Positions 8,901 to 17,226 of a DNA stretch of 64,000 nucleotides are shown in pieces. The first letter of the stretch is position 1; each line of letters opens with the position of its first letter. The translations under genes and the position numbers were made by a program. The notes beneath the pieces are model-generated. The model was not told where the DNA came from. It searched no databases and was given only the letters and a program-made list of their open reading frames with translations. The stretch is from an uncultured Caulobacter sp. (GTDB taxonomy: Bacteria > Pseudomonadota > Alphaproteobacteria > Caulobacterales > Caulobacteraceae). Location of the stretch: NCBI GenBank assembly GCA_937925635.1, contig CALALX010000062.1:7625-71624 (forward strand), written 5' to 3'.

Positions 8901-9252
8901 TCGATGTGAAGCTGATCGTGCCCTTGACCGTCAGGTCGGTGGTCGATCCGTCCAGAACCTTGATGCCGGCGATGTAGTCGACGTCCTCGGCGGAAATCTC
9001 GCCCTCATGGGTGACGTCGTTGTTGCTGTTGACCGTCACGGCGCCGGTGATCGCGCCGGCCGTGCCGTCGACGGTCGGTTTGATCTTGCCGGTGGACGTG
9101 ATCTTGATGTCGTCCGGCGCACCGTTGTTGATCGTCGCCGTGAAGACGCCGGTCGTGCGGGTGTCGGTGATCGTCGTCTCGGCGAACGCGCCAGAGGCGA
9201 GCATCAGCAGCGGTGTGACAGCCGCGGTGGCGACCAGACGCTTGCGGAACAT
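5902..9252 (-). CDS. Type V autotransporter with Asp-rich calcium-type repeats
   Basis: 1116 residues from the ATG at 9252, which begins a clear signal peptide (MFRKRLVATAAVTPLLMLAS, cleavage near GAFA-E). The passenger (about 28-800) is a beta-helix-like series of short strands with Asn/Gly turns. Four Asp-rich thrombospondin-3-like stretches interrupt it (for example DYDGDGIPNSTDTDDDNDG and DPDKDGDGVDDADEP), predicted calcium sites. The C-terminal 270-300 residues form an autotransporter beta-barrel ending in LAGRVMF, with the terminal Phe needed by the BAM machine. Upstream in-frame codons to 9411 are excluded because they precede the signal peptide. It is monocistronic, divergent from phoR, and closed by its own terminator. 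The role is probably surface adhesion or matrix; the ligand is unknown. Confidence 0.88.
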   Translation of the reverse strand: MFRKRLVATAAVTPLLMLASGAFAETTITDTRTTGVFTATINNGAPDDIKITSTGKIKPTVDGTAGAITGAVTVNSNNDVTHEGEISAEDVDYIAGIKVLDGSTTDLTVKGTISFTSSLDQKDTDSDGDLDGDFVDGVGKHGILVEGAMTGNIVVENGGIITIEGNDSYGIRVVGPLTGNLTSRGAINVTGDNARAISIEAPVTGSVDVRGSVSALGENAIGLAVDDVSGRLNIQGGIAARGYRYATRPGLAEDRADLDADDKLEGGPAVLVTGNVGNGILLDVAPIAGIDYDGDGIPNSTDTDDDNDGTLDTSDKDLDNDGVDDSIEGSSALASNGQAAALQIGSTTEAITIGRVAATGDDAYGLVVRGSVVGNGTLDNIAGTAIRIGTDAGLTTTIEGGIRTQGAATAIAYNNDAQALHLEGGAVADTIFNDGSLLASTNATSGAAASEGAFAAFAVRIDQNASVHTFNNSGSIVAIANGENGSAVGVWDRGGGITSFTNSGTITAIVAPTDDANDTDDTDNDASNETVTGEAIAVDLRYAAAGVTFVQLGVADGDDDLDSTTTDPDKDGDGVDDADEPAMIGNLYFGGFDDTLDLRNGTLAGDVSFGVGADVFSLSGGAEATGDLRDSDGQLTVNVTAGSLTISNAEIIDGTALNIGATSSVIFTADPNGNGGLGSNTQFTVATANIASGAKIGLTLTDLIDGPQRFTVIKTDTPAGLTAGTLDQSLIGNSPYLFVAQASADTAAGEVYVDIRRRTAAEIDLSQSQSLALDAVYAALGNDDDIRDSFLAADTRKEFMDRFEQMLPDQGEGLFSSLDSMTRTVSRLTGTRPDLRQRYGPDSFWLQEVNVQVMREAGVTAGSETKAFGFVGGYESMGTDGGALGATLAFVTAEEKDEIAKIGEETSVSLLEAGVYWRRSIGKFTINARGSGGYGWFTGDRVFIDPTTQLIVESTADWTGFTGVASASASYEFTAGRFYARPAVSVDYLYLSEDSRAENGKSGGFNQEVGARTSDRLSSTAELALGATFGRDLWWRPELRFGYRQHISGEIGDTVFRFVGGQWVALPATEAGDGAMLVGLSLKAGTAMSYVAVEGEYEAVDGEDRVNLQLAGRVMF

Positions 9253-9428
9253 GAACTGAAAACCCCGGACCTTGAACGGCTCTGTGTTTCGTCCCTTGGC
9301 GATACGGCAAAATTGCGTCTGCCGTGAAACATCGCGGAACCTGCCTCGTCTATCGCAAGCCTCACAAGGGCGCCATATCTCCATGCGAACTGGTCGGACG
9401 AATCTTTCCAAAGCGAGGCTTTCACGCC

Positions 9429-10823
9429 ATGGCGTCCGAAGGCGACCAAAGGCTCCATCGACCGACCCTGCTCGCCGGCGCCGCCGGCGCCGCGTCGCCG
9501 CTGCTGCTGACGCTCCTGGGCCAGGCGCAGGCCGCGCCGGCCGTCCTGGCCTCCGTGGCGATTGGCGCTGCGGGGCTCTGGCTCGCGCGCCGGGCCACGG
9601 TCAGCGCCGTTCCTCCGTCTGTTCCAGACGCTCAGCCCGCGCCCGCCGCCGCCGCGATTCCCTACGCGGCCATACTGGAGGACCTTGAGGATCCGGTGCT
9701 CGTGATCGAGGCCGGCGAACCTTACGAGGTCACCGGACACAGGCTGGTCTTCGCCAACGCCGCCGCGCGCGAGCTTTTTCGCATCTTCCGGCCCGACTCG
9801 CGCCTGATCACGGCCATCCGAAATCCCCAGGTCGTCGAGCTGGTCGATGAAGCCCTGTTCGGCGGCGTCGGCGGTCACGCCACCTTCGAGACCGGCGCAT
9901 CGCAGGATCGCTCCTGGATCGCCGTCACCCGTCCGTTGGGAACAACGCCCTGGGGCGCCTCGCTGGCCCTGCTCACCCTGTGCGACCAGACCGATCTGAG
10001 ACGCGCCGAGCGGATGCGGGCCGACTTCCTCGCGAACGCCAGCCATGAGCTGCGCACGCCGTTGGCGTCCCTGTCGGGCTTCATCGAGACCCTGCGCGGT
10101 CCGGCCCGCGACGACGCCGACGCGCGGGAGAAGTTTCTCGGCATCATGCAGGTCCAGGCCGAACGGATGTCGCGCCTGATCGACGATCTGATGAGTCTGT
10201 CGCGCATCGAGCTGAACGAGCACATCGCGCCCCAGGGCCGTGTCGACCTGGCCGGCGCCGTCACGGATGTCACGGACGCCCTGATGCCGGTGGTGACGGC
10301 CAAGGGCGTGACCTTCGACTGGGACTCTCCGCCCCGGGACGCTGTGGTCGTCGAAGGCGACCGCGACCAGATCGTGCAGGTGATCCAGAACCTGGTCGAC
10401 AACGCCGTGAAGTACACCCCGGCCGGGGGCGTGGTGCGCATCGAGGTGAGCGGACCGGCGGACGGCGACCCGCCGCCGCCGCGGGACCCCGAAGCCACGC
10501 GACTGGCTCTGCTGACTCCCGAACACCGGGCCGGCGAGACCTATGGCCTGTTGCGGGTCATCGACCAGGGCCCGGGCATGCCTCGCGACGCCCTGCCCCG
10601 CCTGACGGAACGATTCTACCGCGTGGAGGGCCAGAAGAGCGGGGAACGGTTTGGAACCGGGCTCGGCCTCGCGATCGTCAAGCACATCGTCAATCGCCAC
10701 AAGGGCGGCGTCGCCGCGGAAACCGTTCAGGGCCGAGGTTCAACCTTCTCGGTGTGGTTGCCCCTTTCGGGGGTCAGGATGATCGCGCCGCCGGAGCCGG
10801 CGGCTGTCGTGAAACTGTCATAG
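9429..10823 (+). CDS. phoR: Phosphate regulon sensor histidine kinase PhoR
   Basis: 464 residues from the ATG at 9429; the longer frame from 9324 adds a non-conserved leader. Two membrane helices (about 13-31 and 38-53) and an Ala/Pro linker lead to a PAS-like region (about 78-190), then HisKA with His206 in NASHELRTPLASL and HATPase_c with QNLVDNAVKYTP, DQGPGMP and GTGLGLAIVKHIV. In PhoR proteins the PAS region senses the state of the PstSCAB-PhoU complex rather than phosphate itself. Its position at the head of pstCAB-phoU-phoB identifies it. Its last codons contain the Pho box for pstC. Confidence 0.95.
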   Translation: MASEGDQRLHRPTLLAGAAGAASPLLLTLLGQAQAAPAVLASVAIGAAGLWLARRATVSAVPPSVPDAQPAPAAAAIPYAAILEDLEDPVLVIEAGEPYEVTGHRLVFANAAARELFRIFRPDSRLITAIRNPQVVELVDEALFGGVGGHATFETGASQDRSWIAVTRPLGTTPWGASLALLTLCDQTDLRRAERMRADFLANASHELRTPLASLSGFIETLRGPARDDADAREKFLGIMQVQAERMSRLIDDLMSLSRIELNEHIAPQGRVDLAGAVTDVTDALMPVVTAKGVTFDWDSPPRDAVVVEGDRDQIVQVIQNLVDNAVKYTPAGGVVRIEVSGPADGDPPPPRDPEATRLALLTPEHRAGETYGLLRVIDQGPGMPRDALPRLTERFYRVEGQKSGERFGTGLGLAIVKHIVNRHKGGVAAETVQGRGSTFSVWLPLSGVRMIAPPEPAAVVKLS

Positions 10824-10832
10824 AAGTGTCGC
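10804..10832 (+). promoter_or_regulatory. Pho box: three direct 7-bp PhoB half-sites
   Basis: CTGTCGT, CTGTCAT and GTGTCGC follow one another with 4-bp A-rich spacers (GAAA, AGAA), an 11-bp period, matching the PhoB consensus of CTGTCAT repeats. The site overlaps the phoR stop codon (TAG at 10821) and is 62 nt upstream of pstC. It implies a PhoB-activated promoter for pstCAB-phoU-phoB inside the end of phoR. Confidence 0.8.
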
Positions 10833-10893
10833 ATAGGGGCGACGTCCCGCGAGCACGGTCCGCGCCGTTCCCGCCCTTCCCACCGGATAAGCG

Positions 10894-12336
10894 ATGACCG
10901 TTCTGATCGCCCTGGCTCTGCTCGTCGTGTTTTCGAGCAGCGTCTACTTCCTCGGACGCCGCCGCGCCCTGGCGCTCGCTGGCCCGTCTCCGGCGTCGCT
11001 GCATTCCCTGCCCGGCTATCATGGGACCTGGGTCGCCCTGTGGGCCGGCGCGCCGGCGGCGCTGATCCTGATCCTGTTCGTGGTGTTCGGCGGGCAGCTT
11101 GAGGAATCGGCTCTGCGGGCCCAAGTCCCCGCCGCCGTGGCGGAGTTGCCGGCCGAACGGCAGGATGTGTTCTGGGGCGACGCGCTTTCGATCGCTCGAG
11201 GCGAAACGGCCAGCGCCGTCGCCTGGGACGGCGAGGTCAAGGCCGCTCTCAACGCCAAGGCGGACGAAGCCCGCGCCATCGGCTTCTACGGCCTGATCAT
11301 CGTCATGGCGCTGGCCGGAGTCCTCGCCCTGGCCGGTTTCCTGCTGGCCTTTCCCCGACTGTCCCGGGAGTTCCGGGCCCGCAACAGGGTCGAGGGATGG
11401 ACCAATGCGCTGCTCATCCTCTGTTCGACGGTCGCGGTTCTGACCACGGTCGGCATCATTGCTTCGCTGGCCTGGGAAAGCCTTCGCTTCTTCCAGGCGG
11501 TGCCTCCAGTCGATTTCCTACTCGGAACGGAATGGAACCCGCAGATCGCCATGCGCAGCGACCAGGTCGCCGCGGAGGGAGCCTTTGGCGCTGTGCCGCT
11601 GTTCGCCGGCACCTTCCTGGTGATGATCATCGCCATGGCCGTCGCCGCGCCGATCGGCCTGTTCTCGGCCATCTACCTGGCGGAGTACGCCAGCCCGGCT
11701 CTGCGCTCGACGGTCAAGCCGTTGCTCGAAATCCTCGCCGGCGTCCCGACCGTGGTCTACGGGTTCTTCGCGGCCCTGACCGTCGGCCCCATTTTCCGCG
11801 CCTTCTTCAACGGGATCGGCGCCCTTCTTGTCGGCGGCCCGATGGACGAACTGGGGCAGTTCCTCGAACAGGTCCAGAACCAGATGGCCCTGACCGCCGG
11901 CGTGGTGATGGGCATCATGCTGATCCCCTTCGTCTCCTCGCTGTCGGACGACATCATCAACGCCGTTCCGCAGAGCCTGCGCGACGGCAGCTACGCCATG
12001 GGCGCCACCAAGTCGGAGACGGTAAAGCGCGTGGTTCTGCCGGCCGCGCTGCCCGGCATTGTCGCCGCCCTGCTGCTGGCCGTCTCCCGCGCCGTTGGCG
12101 AGACCATGATCGTGACCATGGCGGCGGGCCTGCAGGCCAAGCTGACGGCCAACCCGCTCGAGACGGTGACGACGGTGACCGTGCAGATTGTCACCCTGCT
12201 GACCGGCGACCAGGAGTTCGACAGCCCCAAGACCCTGGCCGCCTTCGGCCTGGGCCTGACCCTCTTCGTCGTCACCCTGGGCCTGAACATCTTCGCCCTC
12301 GCCATCGTGCGGAAGTACCGGGAACAATATGACTGA
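10894..12336 (+). CDS. pstC: Phosphate ABC transporter permease PstC
   Basis: 480 residues, longer than the roughly 310-residue E. coli PstC because of an N-terminal extension of about 170 residues with extra membrane helices (about 1-20, 46-67, 128-152) and a soluble loop (about 68-127), a form seen in alphaproteobacteria. The permease core (about 175-475) includes the cytoplasmic EAA loop SLRDGSYAMGATKSETVKRV that contacts PstB. It moves phosphate through the inner membrane with PstA. It starts 70 nt after phoR, downstream of the Pho box, and overlaps pstA by 8 nt. Confidence 0.95.
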   Translation: MTVLIALALLVVFSSSVYFLGRRRALALAGPSPASLHSLPGYHGTWVALWAGAPAALILILFVVFGGQLEESALRAQVPAAVAELPAERQDVFWGDALSIARGETASAVAWDGEVKAALNAKADEARAIGFYGLIIVMALAGVLALAGFLLAFPRLSREFRARNRVEGWTNALLILCSTVAVLTTVGIIASLAWESLRFFQAVPPVDFLLGTEWNPQIAMRSDQVAAEGAFGAVPLFAGTFLVMIIAMAVAAPIGLFSAIYLAEYASPALRSTVKPLLEILAGVPTVVYGFFAALTVGPIFRAFFNGIGALLVGGPMDELGQFLEQVQNQMALTAGVVMGIMLIPFVSSLSDDIINAVPQSLRDGSYAMGATKSETVKRVVLPAALPGIVAALLLAVSRAVGETMIVTMAAGLQAKLTANPLETVTTVTVQIVTLLTGDQEFDSPKTLAAFGLGLTLFVVTLGLNIFALAIVRKYREQYD

Positions 12337-13597
12337 GCTCGCCACCCGCTTCAGTCCGGAGAGGCTCCGGAAGCGCTACGCCGCGGAAGCCCGTTTCAAG
12401 CTGTACGGGCGTCTGGCGATCTTCGTGGCGATGACCTTCCTGGTCGTGCTGCTCGGCCGCATCGGCCTGCAGGGCTACAGCACCTTCACCACGCACACGG
12501 TGACGCTGCCCGTCTATCTGGACCCGCAGAGGATCGACACGGCCGATCTCGAAGGCGCCAACTACGACTATCTGGTGGCCCTCTCGCTGCTGAAGACGGT
12601 CGGCGCGACAGAAGACGAGTATGGAACCAACTCGGGCCTGGCCATGGATCTGGTCAGCCGCGATCTCGGGTTCCAGATCCTGAACAAGGTCAAGGCCGAT
12701 CGCAGCCTGATCGGCAAGACGATCAACGTCACCGGCCCGGTCAAGGCCAACGCCGACCTCTACTTCAAGGGCGAGCTGAAGCGGACGACCGATGAGGCCG
12801 ACCGCAACCTCGACAACCAGCAGCTCGACTGGCTCGACAAGCTGAAGAAGGACGGCGCGGTCACGGGCGGCTTCAACTTCGCCTTCTTCACCAGCGGCGA
12901 CTCCACCGAACCGGAGCAGGCCGGCGTCGGCGGGGCGATCATCGGTTCGGCGATGATGTTGCTGGTCACGGCTCTGATCGCCGTTCCCCTGGGCGTGCTG
13001 GCGGCGGTCTGGCTGGAGGAATTCGCGCCCAAGAACCGCTTCACGGACATTATCGAGGTCAACATCAACAACCTCGCCGCCGTGCCGTCGATCATCTACG
13101 GCCTCCTGGGCCTGGCGGTGTTCATCAACTGGGTCGGCATGCCGCGCGGTGCGCCCATCACCGGCGGGGTCGTGCTGGCCCTGATGGCGCTGCCGACCAT
13201 CATCATCGCCACCCGCTCGGCCCTGAAGGCCGTGCCGCCGTCGATCCGCGAGGCGGCTCTGGGCATCGGCGCCTCGAAGACGCAGATGGTCTTCCACCAT
13301 GTGCTGCCGCAGGCGATGGCCGGCATGATGACCGGCGTCATCCTGTCCCTGGCCCACGCCCTGGGCGAGACCGCGCCATTGTTGATGATCGGCATGGTCG
13401 CCTTCAACCCGGGCATTCCCGAGGGCCTGACCAGCTCCGCCGGCGTTCTGCCGGTCCAGGTCTTTATCTGGGAGAACGCGTCCGAGCGCGCTTTCCACGA
13501 ACGTACGGCCGCAGCCATCATCGTGCTGCTGGCCTTCATGATCATCATGAATGCGGCCGCGATCGTTCTGCGCAGCCGCTTCGAGCGCAGGTGGTAA
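12329..13597 (+). CDS. pstA: Phosphate ABC transporter permease PstA
   Basis: 422 residues, with an N-terminal membrane helix (about 29-50) and a periplasmic DUF3333-type insert (about 52-205) before the six-helix permease core. The EAA loop is SIREAALGIGASKTQMVFHH. Its start overlaps the end of pstC by 8 nt, which usually gives matched translation. With PstC it forms the membrane channel of the high-affinity phosphate importer. The large periplasmic insert is the alphaproteobacterial form. Confidence 0.95.
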   Translation: MTELATRFSPERLRKRYAAEARFKLYGRLAIFVAMTFLVVLLGRIGLQGYSTFTTHTVTLPVYLDPQRIDTADLEGANYDYLVALSLLKTVGATEDEYGTNSGLAMDLVSRDLGFQILNKVKADRSLIGKTINVTGPVKANADLYFKGELKRTTDEADRNLDNQQLDWLDKLKKDGAVTGGFNFAFFTSGDSTEPEQAGVGGAIIGSAMMLLVTALIAVPLGVLAAVWLEEFAPKNRFTDIIEVNINNLAAVPSIIYGLLGLAVFINWVGMPRGAPITGGVVLALMALPTIIIATRSALKAVPPSIREAALGIGASKTQMVFHHVLPQAMAGMMTGVILSLAHALGETAPLLMIGMVAFNPGIPEGLTSSAGVLPVQVFIWENASERAFHERTAAAIIVLLAFMIIMNAAAIVLRSRFERRW

Positions 13598-13604
13598 TCC
13601 CGAT

Positions 13605-14429
13605 ATGAGCGTCCAACCGCCCATCATCCAAACCGCGTCGCCGCATACGGCGAAGGCGGGCGGAGCAGCCGATCCGACGAAGATCAGCGTCCGCGACATC
13701 AACGTCTTCTACGGGGAAAAGCAGGCGCTCGACTCGGTGTCGATCGATATTCCCGGCAAGTCGGTGACCTCGTTCATCGGCCCGTCGGGCTGCGGCAAGT
13801 CGACCTTCCTGCGGTGCATCAACCGCATGAACGACACCATCCCCGGCTGCCGCGTCGAGGGCCGCATCGAGATCGACGGCGAGGACGTCAACGCCAAGTC
13901 GGTCGACCCGGTGGTCCTGCGCGCCAAGGTCGGCATGGTCTTCCAGAAGCCCAATCCGTTTCCCAAGACGATCTTCGAGAACGTCGCCTATGGCCCGCGA
14001 ATCCATGGCCTGGCGACCGGAAAGGCCGAGCTCGAGGGCATCGTCGAGGCGTCGCTGAAGAAGGCCGGCCTGTGGAGCGAGGTGTCCGACCGCCTTCACC
14101 AGCCGGGCACCGGCCTCTCCGGCGGCCAGCAGCAGCGCCTGGTCATCGCCCGGGCCATCGCCGTGCAGCCGGAAGTGATCCTGATGGACGAGCCCTGCTC
14201 GGCCCTGGACCCGATCGCCACGGCCCGCATCGAGGAGCTGATCGACGACCTGCGCCAGCAGTACTGCATCGTCATCGTCACCCACTCGATGGCCCAGGCC
14301 GCCCGCGTCTCCCAGCGGACCGCCTTCTTCCACCTCGGCAAGCTGGTCGAGGCCGGGCCGACCGAGGAGATCTTCACGAACCCGCGCGAGCAGCGCACCC
14401 AGGACTACATCACCGGCCGCTTCGGCTGA
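13605..14429 (+). CDS. pstB: Phosphate ABC transporter ATP-binding protein PstB
   Basis: 274 residues from the ATG at 13605, seven nucleotides after pstA, with GGTGG upstream. Walker A GPSGCGKST (59-67), signature LSGGQQQRLVIARAI, Walker B VILMDEPCSALDP and the H-loop IVTHSMAQA are all intact. The family hallmarks KPNPFP and NRMND are present. A 25-residue N-terminal extension (SVQPPIIQTASPHTA...) precedes the conserved start of the fold. It energises PstCA and, with PhoU, passes phosphate status to PhoR. Confidence 0.96.
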   Translation: MSVQPPIIQTASPHTAKAGGAADPTKISVRDINVFYGEKQALDSVSIDIPGKSVTSFIGPSGCGKSTFLRCINRMNDTIPGCRVEGRIEIDGEDVNAKSVDPVVLRAKVGMVFQKPNPFPKTIFENVAYGPRIHGLATGKAELEGIVEASLKKAGLWSEVSDRLHQPGTGLSGGQQQRLVIARAIAVQPEVILMDEPCSALDPIATARIEELIDDLRQQYCIVIVTHSMAQAARVSQRTAFFHLGKLVEAGPTEEIFTNPREQRTQDYITGRFG

Positions 14430-14439
14430 GGACCCCGAC

Positions 14440-15132
14440 ATGAACGAGCACATTGTCCGCTCCTACGAGGAAGAGCTGAACCAGCTGGCCGCCGAGGTGG
14501 TCCGCATGGGCGGCCTCGCGGAGGCCCAGGTCAACGATTCCATCACCGCCTTCGCGCGTCGTGACGTCCCGCTGGCGCAGGCCGTGGCCGGCAAGGACGA
14601 GAAGCTCGACGTCGCCGAGGCGGACATCGAACGATCGGCGATTCGCCTGATCGCCCTGCGCCAGCCGATGGCCAACGACCTGCGCCGCGCGGTCGCCGCC
14701 ATGAAGATCGCGATGAACCTGGAGCGCTGCGGCGACCTGGCCAAGAACATCGCCAAGCGCACCCTGATCCTCGCCGAAGCGGAGCCCGCCGGCCCGGTGA
14801 CCCGCTCGATCGAGCGCATGGGCAAGCTGGTCGGCGCGCGGCTGAAAGAGGTGCTCGACGCCTACACCGCCTCGGAGGTCGACCGCGCCATCGCCGTCTG
14901 GACGCGCGACACCGAGGTGGACGAGCACTACGACAGCCTGTTCCGCGAGCTGCTCACCTACATGATGGGCGACCCGCGCACGATCACCGCCGGCGCGCAC
15001 CTGCTTTTCGTCGCCAAGAACCTCGAGCGGATCGGCGACCACGCCACCAACATCGCCGAGATCGTCCACTACGAGATCACCGGTCGCGAGATCATCTCCG
15101 ACCGGCCCAAAATGGACTCGCTGAGCTCATGA
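14440..15132 (+). CDS. phoU: Phosphate signalling complex protein PhoU
   Basis: 230 residues of two three-helix repeats. Each carries the PhoU metal-binding motif: ERCGDLAKNIAKR (about 97-109) and ERIGDHATNIAEI (about 196-208). PhoU restrains PhoR when phosphate is plentiful and limits uptake through PstSCAB. GAGG lies nine nucleotides before the ATG. Its stop overlaps the phoB start (ATGA), so both are translated from one message. Confidence 0.96.
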   Translation: MNEHIVRSYEEELNQLAAEVVRMGGLAEAQVNDSITAFARRDVPLAQAVAGKDEKLDVAEADIERSAIRLIALRQPMANDLRRAVAAMKIAMNLERCGDLAKNIAKRTLILAEAEPAGPVTRSIERMGKLVGARLKEVLDAYTASEVDRAIAVWTRDTEVDEHYDSLFRELLTYMMGDPRTITAGAHLLFVAKNLERIGDHATNIAEIVHYEITGREIISDRPKMDSLSS

Positions 15133-15818
15133 CCCCTACCGTTCTGGTCGTCGAGGACGAGGACGCCCTCGCCACTCTGCTTCAATACAATCTTGAGAAG
15201 GAGGGCTATCGCGTGGTCCACGCCGGCGACGGCGAGGAGGCGCTGATGCTGGCCCAGGAGCAGCAGCCGGACCTGGTGGTCCTGGACTGGATGCTGCCGA
15301 AGGTCTCGGGCATCGAGGTCTGCCGGCGCCTGCGCCAGCGTCCGGAGAGCCGCAACCTGCCGATCCTGATGCTCACCGCCCGCGGCGAGGAGAGCGACCG
15401 GGTCCGCGGTCTCGACACGGGCGCCGACGACTATGTGGTCAAGCCGTTCGCCATGACCGAGCTGACCGCCCGCATTCGCGCCGTGATGCGCCGGATTCGG
15501 CCGGGCCTGGCCGACGATCGCGTCCAGGCCGGCGACATCGTCATCGACCGCGTCGCCCATCGGGTGAAGCGCGAGGGCAAGGAAATCCATCTCGGACCGA
15601 CCGAGTTCCGCCTGCTTGACCACCTGATGCAGCACCCTGGCCGCGTGTTCAGCCGCGAGCAGTTGCTGGACGCGGTGTGGGGCAGCGATGTCTATGTCGA
15701 GGCCCGCACGGTCGACGTCCATATCGGCCGGTTGCGCAAGGCGTTGAACAAGGGCGCCTCGGTCGACCCGATCCGAACGGTTCGCTCCGCCGGTTACTCG
15801 CTGGACTTCGACGGGTAG
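15129..15818 (+). CDS. phoB: Phosphate regulon response regulator PhoB
   Basis: 229 residues. Receiver domain with EDED (about 9-12), phosphoacceptor Asp53 in VLDWML, switch Thr in LMLTARG and Lys in VVKPF. A C-terminal OmpR/PhoB winged helix (about 130-229) carries LGPTEFRLLDHLMQHPGRVF and the recognition region ARTVDVHIGRLRKAL. Phosphorylated by PhoR, it activates Pho-box promoters, including the likely one at 10804-10832. Having phoB at the distal end of the operon it activates gives positive feedback. Confidence 0.96.
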   Translation: MTPTVLVVEDEDALATLLQYNLEKEGYRVVHAGDGEEALMLAQEQQPDLVVLDWMLPKVSGIEVCRRLRQRPESRNLPILMLTARGEESDRVRGLDTGADDYVVKPFAMTELTARIRAVMRRIRPGLADDRVQAGDIVIDRVAHRVKREGKEIHLGPTEFRLLDHLMQHPGRVFSREQLLDAVWGSDVYVEARTVDVHIGRLRKALNKGASVDPIRTVRSAGYSLDFDG

Positions 15819-15823
15819 GTCGC

Positions 15824-15865
15824 GGAGCGGGGACATGCCCTTCAGCGCGTGTCCCCCTCTGCTCC
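15824..15865 (+). terminator. Hairpin after phoB, possible terminator
   Basis: GGAGC plus GGGGACA (15824-15835) can pair with TGTCCCC plus GCTCC (15850-15865) around a 14-nt loop, with a CTCT bulge. There is no T-tract, so it is a weak intrinsic terminator at best, but it is the only strong structure between phoB and purD. Confidence 0.4.
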
Positions 15866-15953
15866 AGCCAGCCGCGGGGCACAGATACCGACGACGGCAG
15901 ATATCCCCCTCAAAGGTTGACGCCCTCGCCTCGCCGGGCAAAAGCACCCGCCC

Positions 15954-17219
15954 ATGAACATTCTCCTCATCGGCTCCGGCGGGCGCGAACACGCGCTGGC
16001 CTGGAAGATCGCGCAATCCCCGCTGCTGACCCGCCTCGTCGCCGCGCCGGGCAGCCCGGGGATCGAACAGGTCTGCGAGATCCGGCCGGTGAAGGCGACG
16101 GACGTCGACGGTCTGGTCGCGCTCGCGCAGGGGATCGCCGCCGACCTCGTGGTGGTCGGTCCCGAGGCCGCTCTGGAGGTCGGCATCGCCGACGCGCTGG
16201 CCGAGATCGGCATTCCCTGCTTCGGCCCGACGGCCTCGGCCGCCCGGCTGGAGACGTCCAAGGCCTTCACCAAGGACTTCTGCGCCCGTCACAATCTGCC
16301 GACGGCCGACTACGGCGTGTTCGAAACCGCCGACGCGGCGGCGAAGTTCCTCGACACCCAGACCGCGCCCTATGTGATCAAGGCCGACGGCCTGGCGGCC
16401 GGCAAGGGCGTGGTCATCGCCCAGACCCGCGCCGAGGCCGACGCCGCCGTCACCGACATGCTCGGCGGTCGCTTCGGCTCGGCCGGCGCGCGCGTCGTCA
16501 TCGAGGAGTTCATGCACGGCGAGGAGGCGTCCTTCTTCGCACTCTGCGACGGCGAGACGGCCATCCCCTTCGGCTACGCCCAGGACCACAAGCGCGCCCA
16601 CGACGGCGACGAGGGCCCCAACACCGGCGGCATGGGAACCTATTCGCCGGCGCCGGTGCTGACCGACGCCCTGGCCAGGCGCGCCTTCGAGGAGGCCGTG
16701 CTGCCGGCGGTGAAGGGCATGGCGGCGGAAGGCAATCCCTATCGCGGCGTGCTCTACGCCGGTCTGATGCTGACGGCGACCGGCCCGCGGCTGGTGGAGT
16801 TCAACGCCCGCTTCGGCGACCCGGAATGCCAGGTCCTGATGCTGCGGCTGGCCGGCGACATCGTCCCCTACCTGAAGGCCGCCGCCGAGGGCGCGCTGGC
16901 GTCGATGCCGCCCCCCGCATGGAAGGACGAAAGCGCCGTCTGCGTGGTCTACGCCGCCGAGGGCTATCCGGACGCCCCGAAGAGCGGCGCGGCGATCCGC
17001 GGCGGCGAGTCCGACTTCGGCGGAAGGGCGGTGATCTTCCATGCAGGGACGTCGCGGGACGCCGACGGGACCCTGCGGGCCGCCGGCGGCCGCGTGCTGA
17101 ACGTCTGCGCGCTGGGACCGGACCTCAGGGCGGCGCGGGACGCGGCCTACGCCGCCATCGGGACCATCGACTTCCCCGGCGGCTTCTATCGCACAGACAT
17201 CGGCTGGCGAGCACTGTAG
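15954..17219 (+). CDS. purD: Phosphoribosylamine-glycine ligase PurD
   Basis: 421 residues, usual length. N-terminal domain with GSGGREHALAWKI (7-19); ATP-grasp domain with ETSKAFTKDF, KADGLAAGKGVV and EEFMHGEEASFFALCDG; the family signature HDGDEGPNTGGMGTYSP; and metal ligands in LVEFNARFGDPE. It joins glycine to 5-phosphoribosylamine with ATP, the second step of purine synthesis. It is transcribed alone, ending at the hairpin at 17227-17268. Confidence 0.97.
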   Translation: MNILLIGSGGREHALAWKIAQSPLLTRLVAAPGSPGIEQVCEIRPVKATDVDGLVALAQGIAADLVVVGPEAALEVGIADALAEIGIPCFGPTASAARLETSKAFTKDFCARHNLPTADYGVFETADAAAKFLDTQTAPYVIKADGLAAGKGVVIAQTRAEADAAVTDMLGGRFGSAGARVVIEEFMHGEEASFFALCDGETAIPFGYAQDHKRAHDGDEGPNTGGMGTYSPAPVLTDALARRAFEEAVLPAVKGMAAEGNPYRGVLYAGLMLTATGPRLVEFNARFGDPECQVLMLRLAGDIVPYLKAAAEGALASMPPPAWKDESAVCVVYAAEGYPDAPKSGAAIRGGESDFGGRAVIFHAGTSRDADGTLRAAGGRVLNVCALGPDLRAARDAAYAAIGTIDFPGGFYRTDIGWRAL

Positions 17220-17226
17220 ACGCCGG

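Noticed and set aside
5752..9327. A 1191-codon open frame on the plus strand
   Set aside because: It is antisense to the autotransporter, rich in Arg/Gly/Ala/His from GC-rich third positions, and has no recognisable domain or start signal. The opposite strand has a signal peptide, repeats and a beta-barrel.
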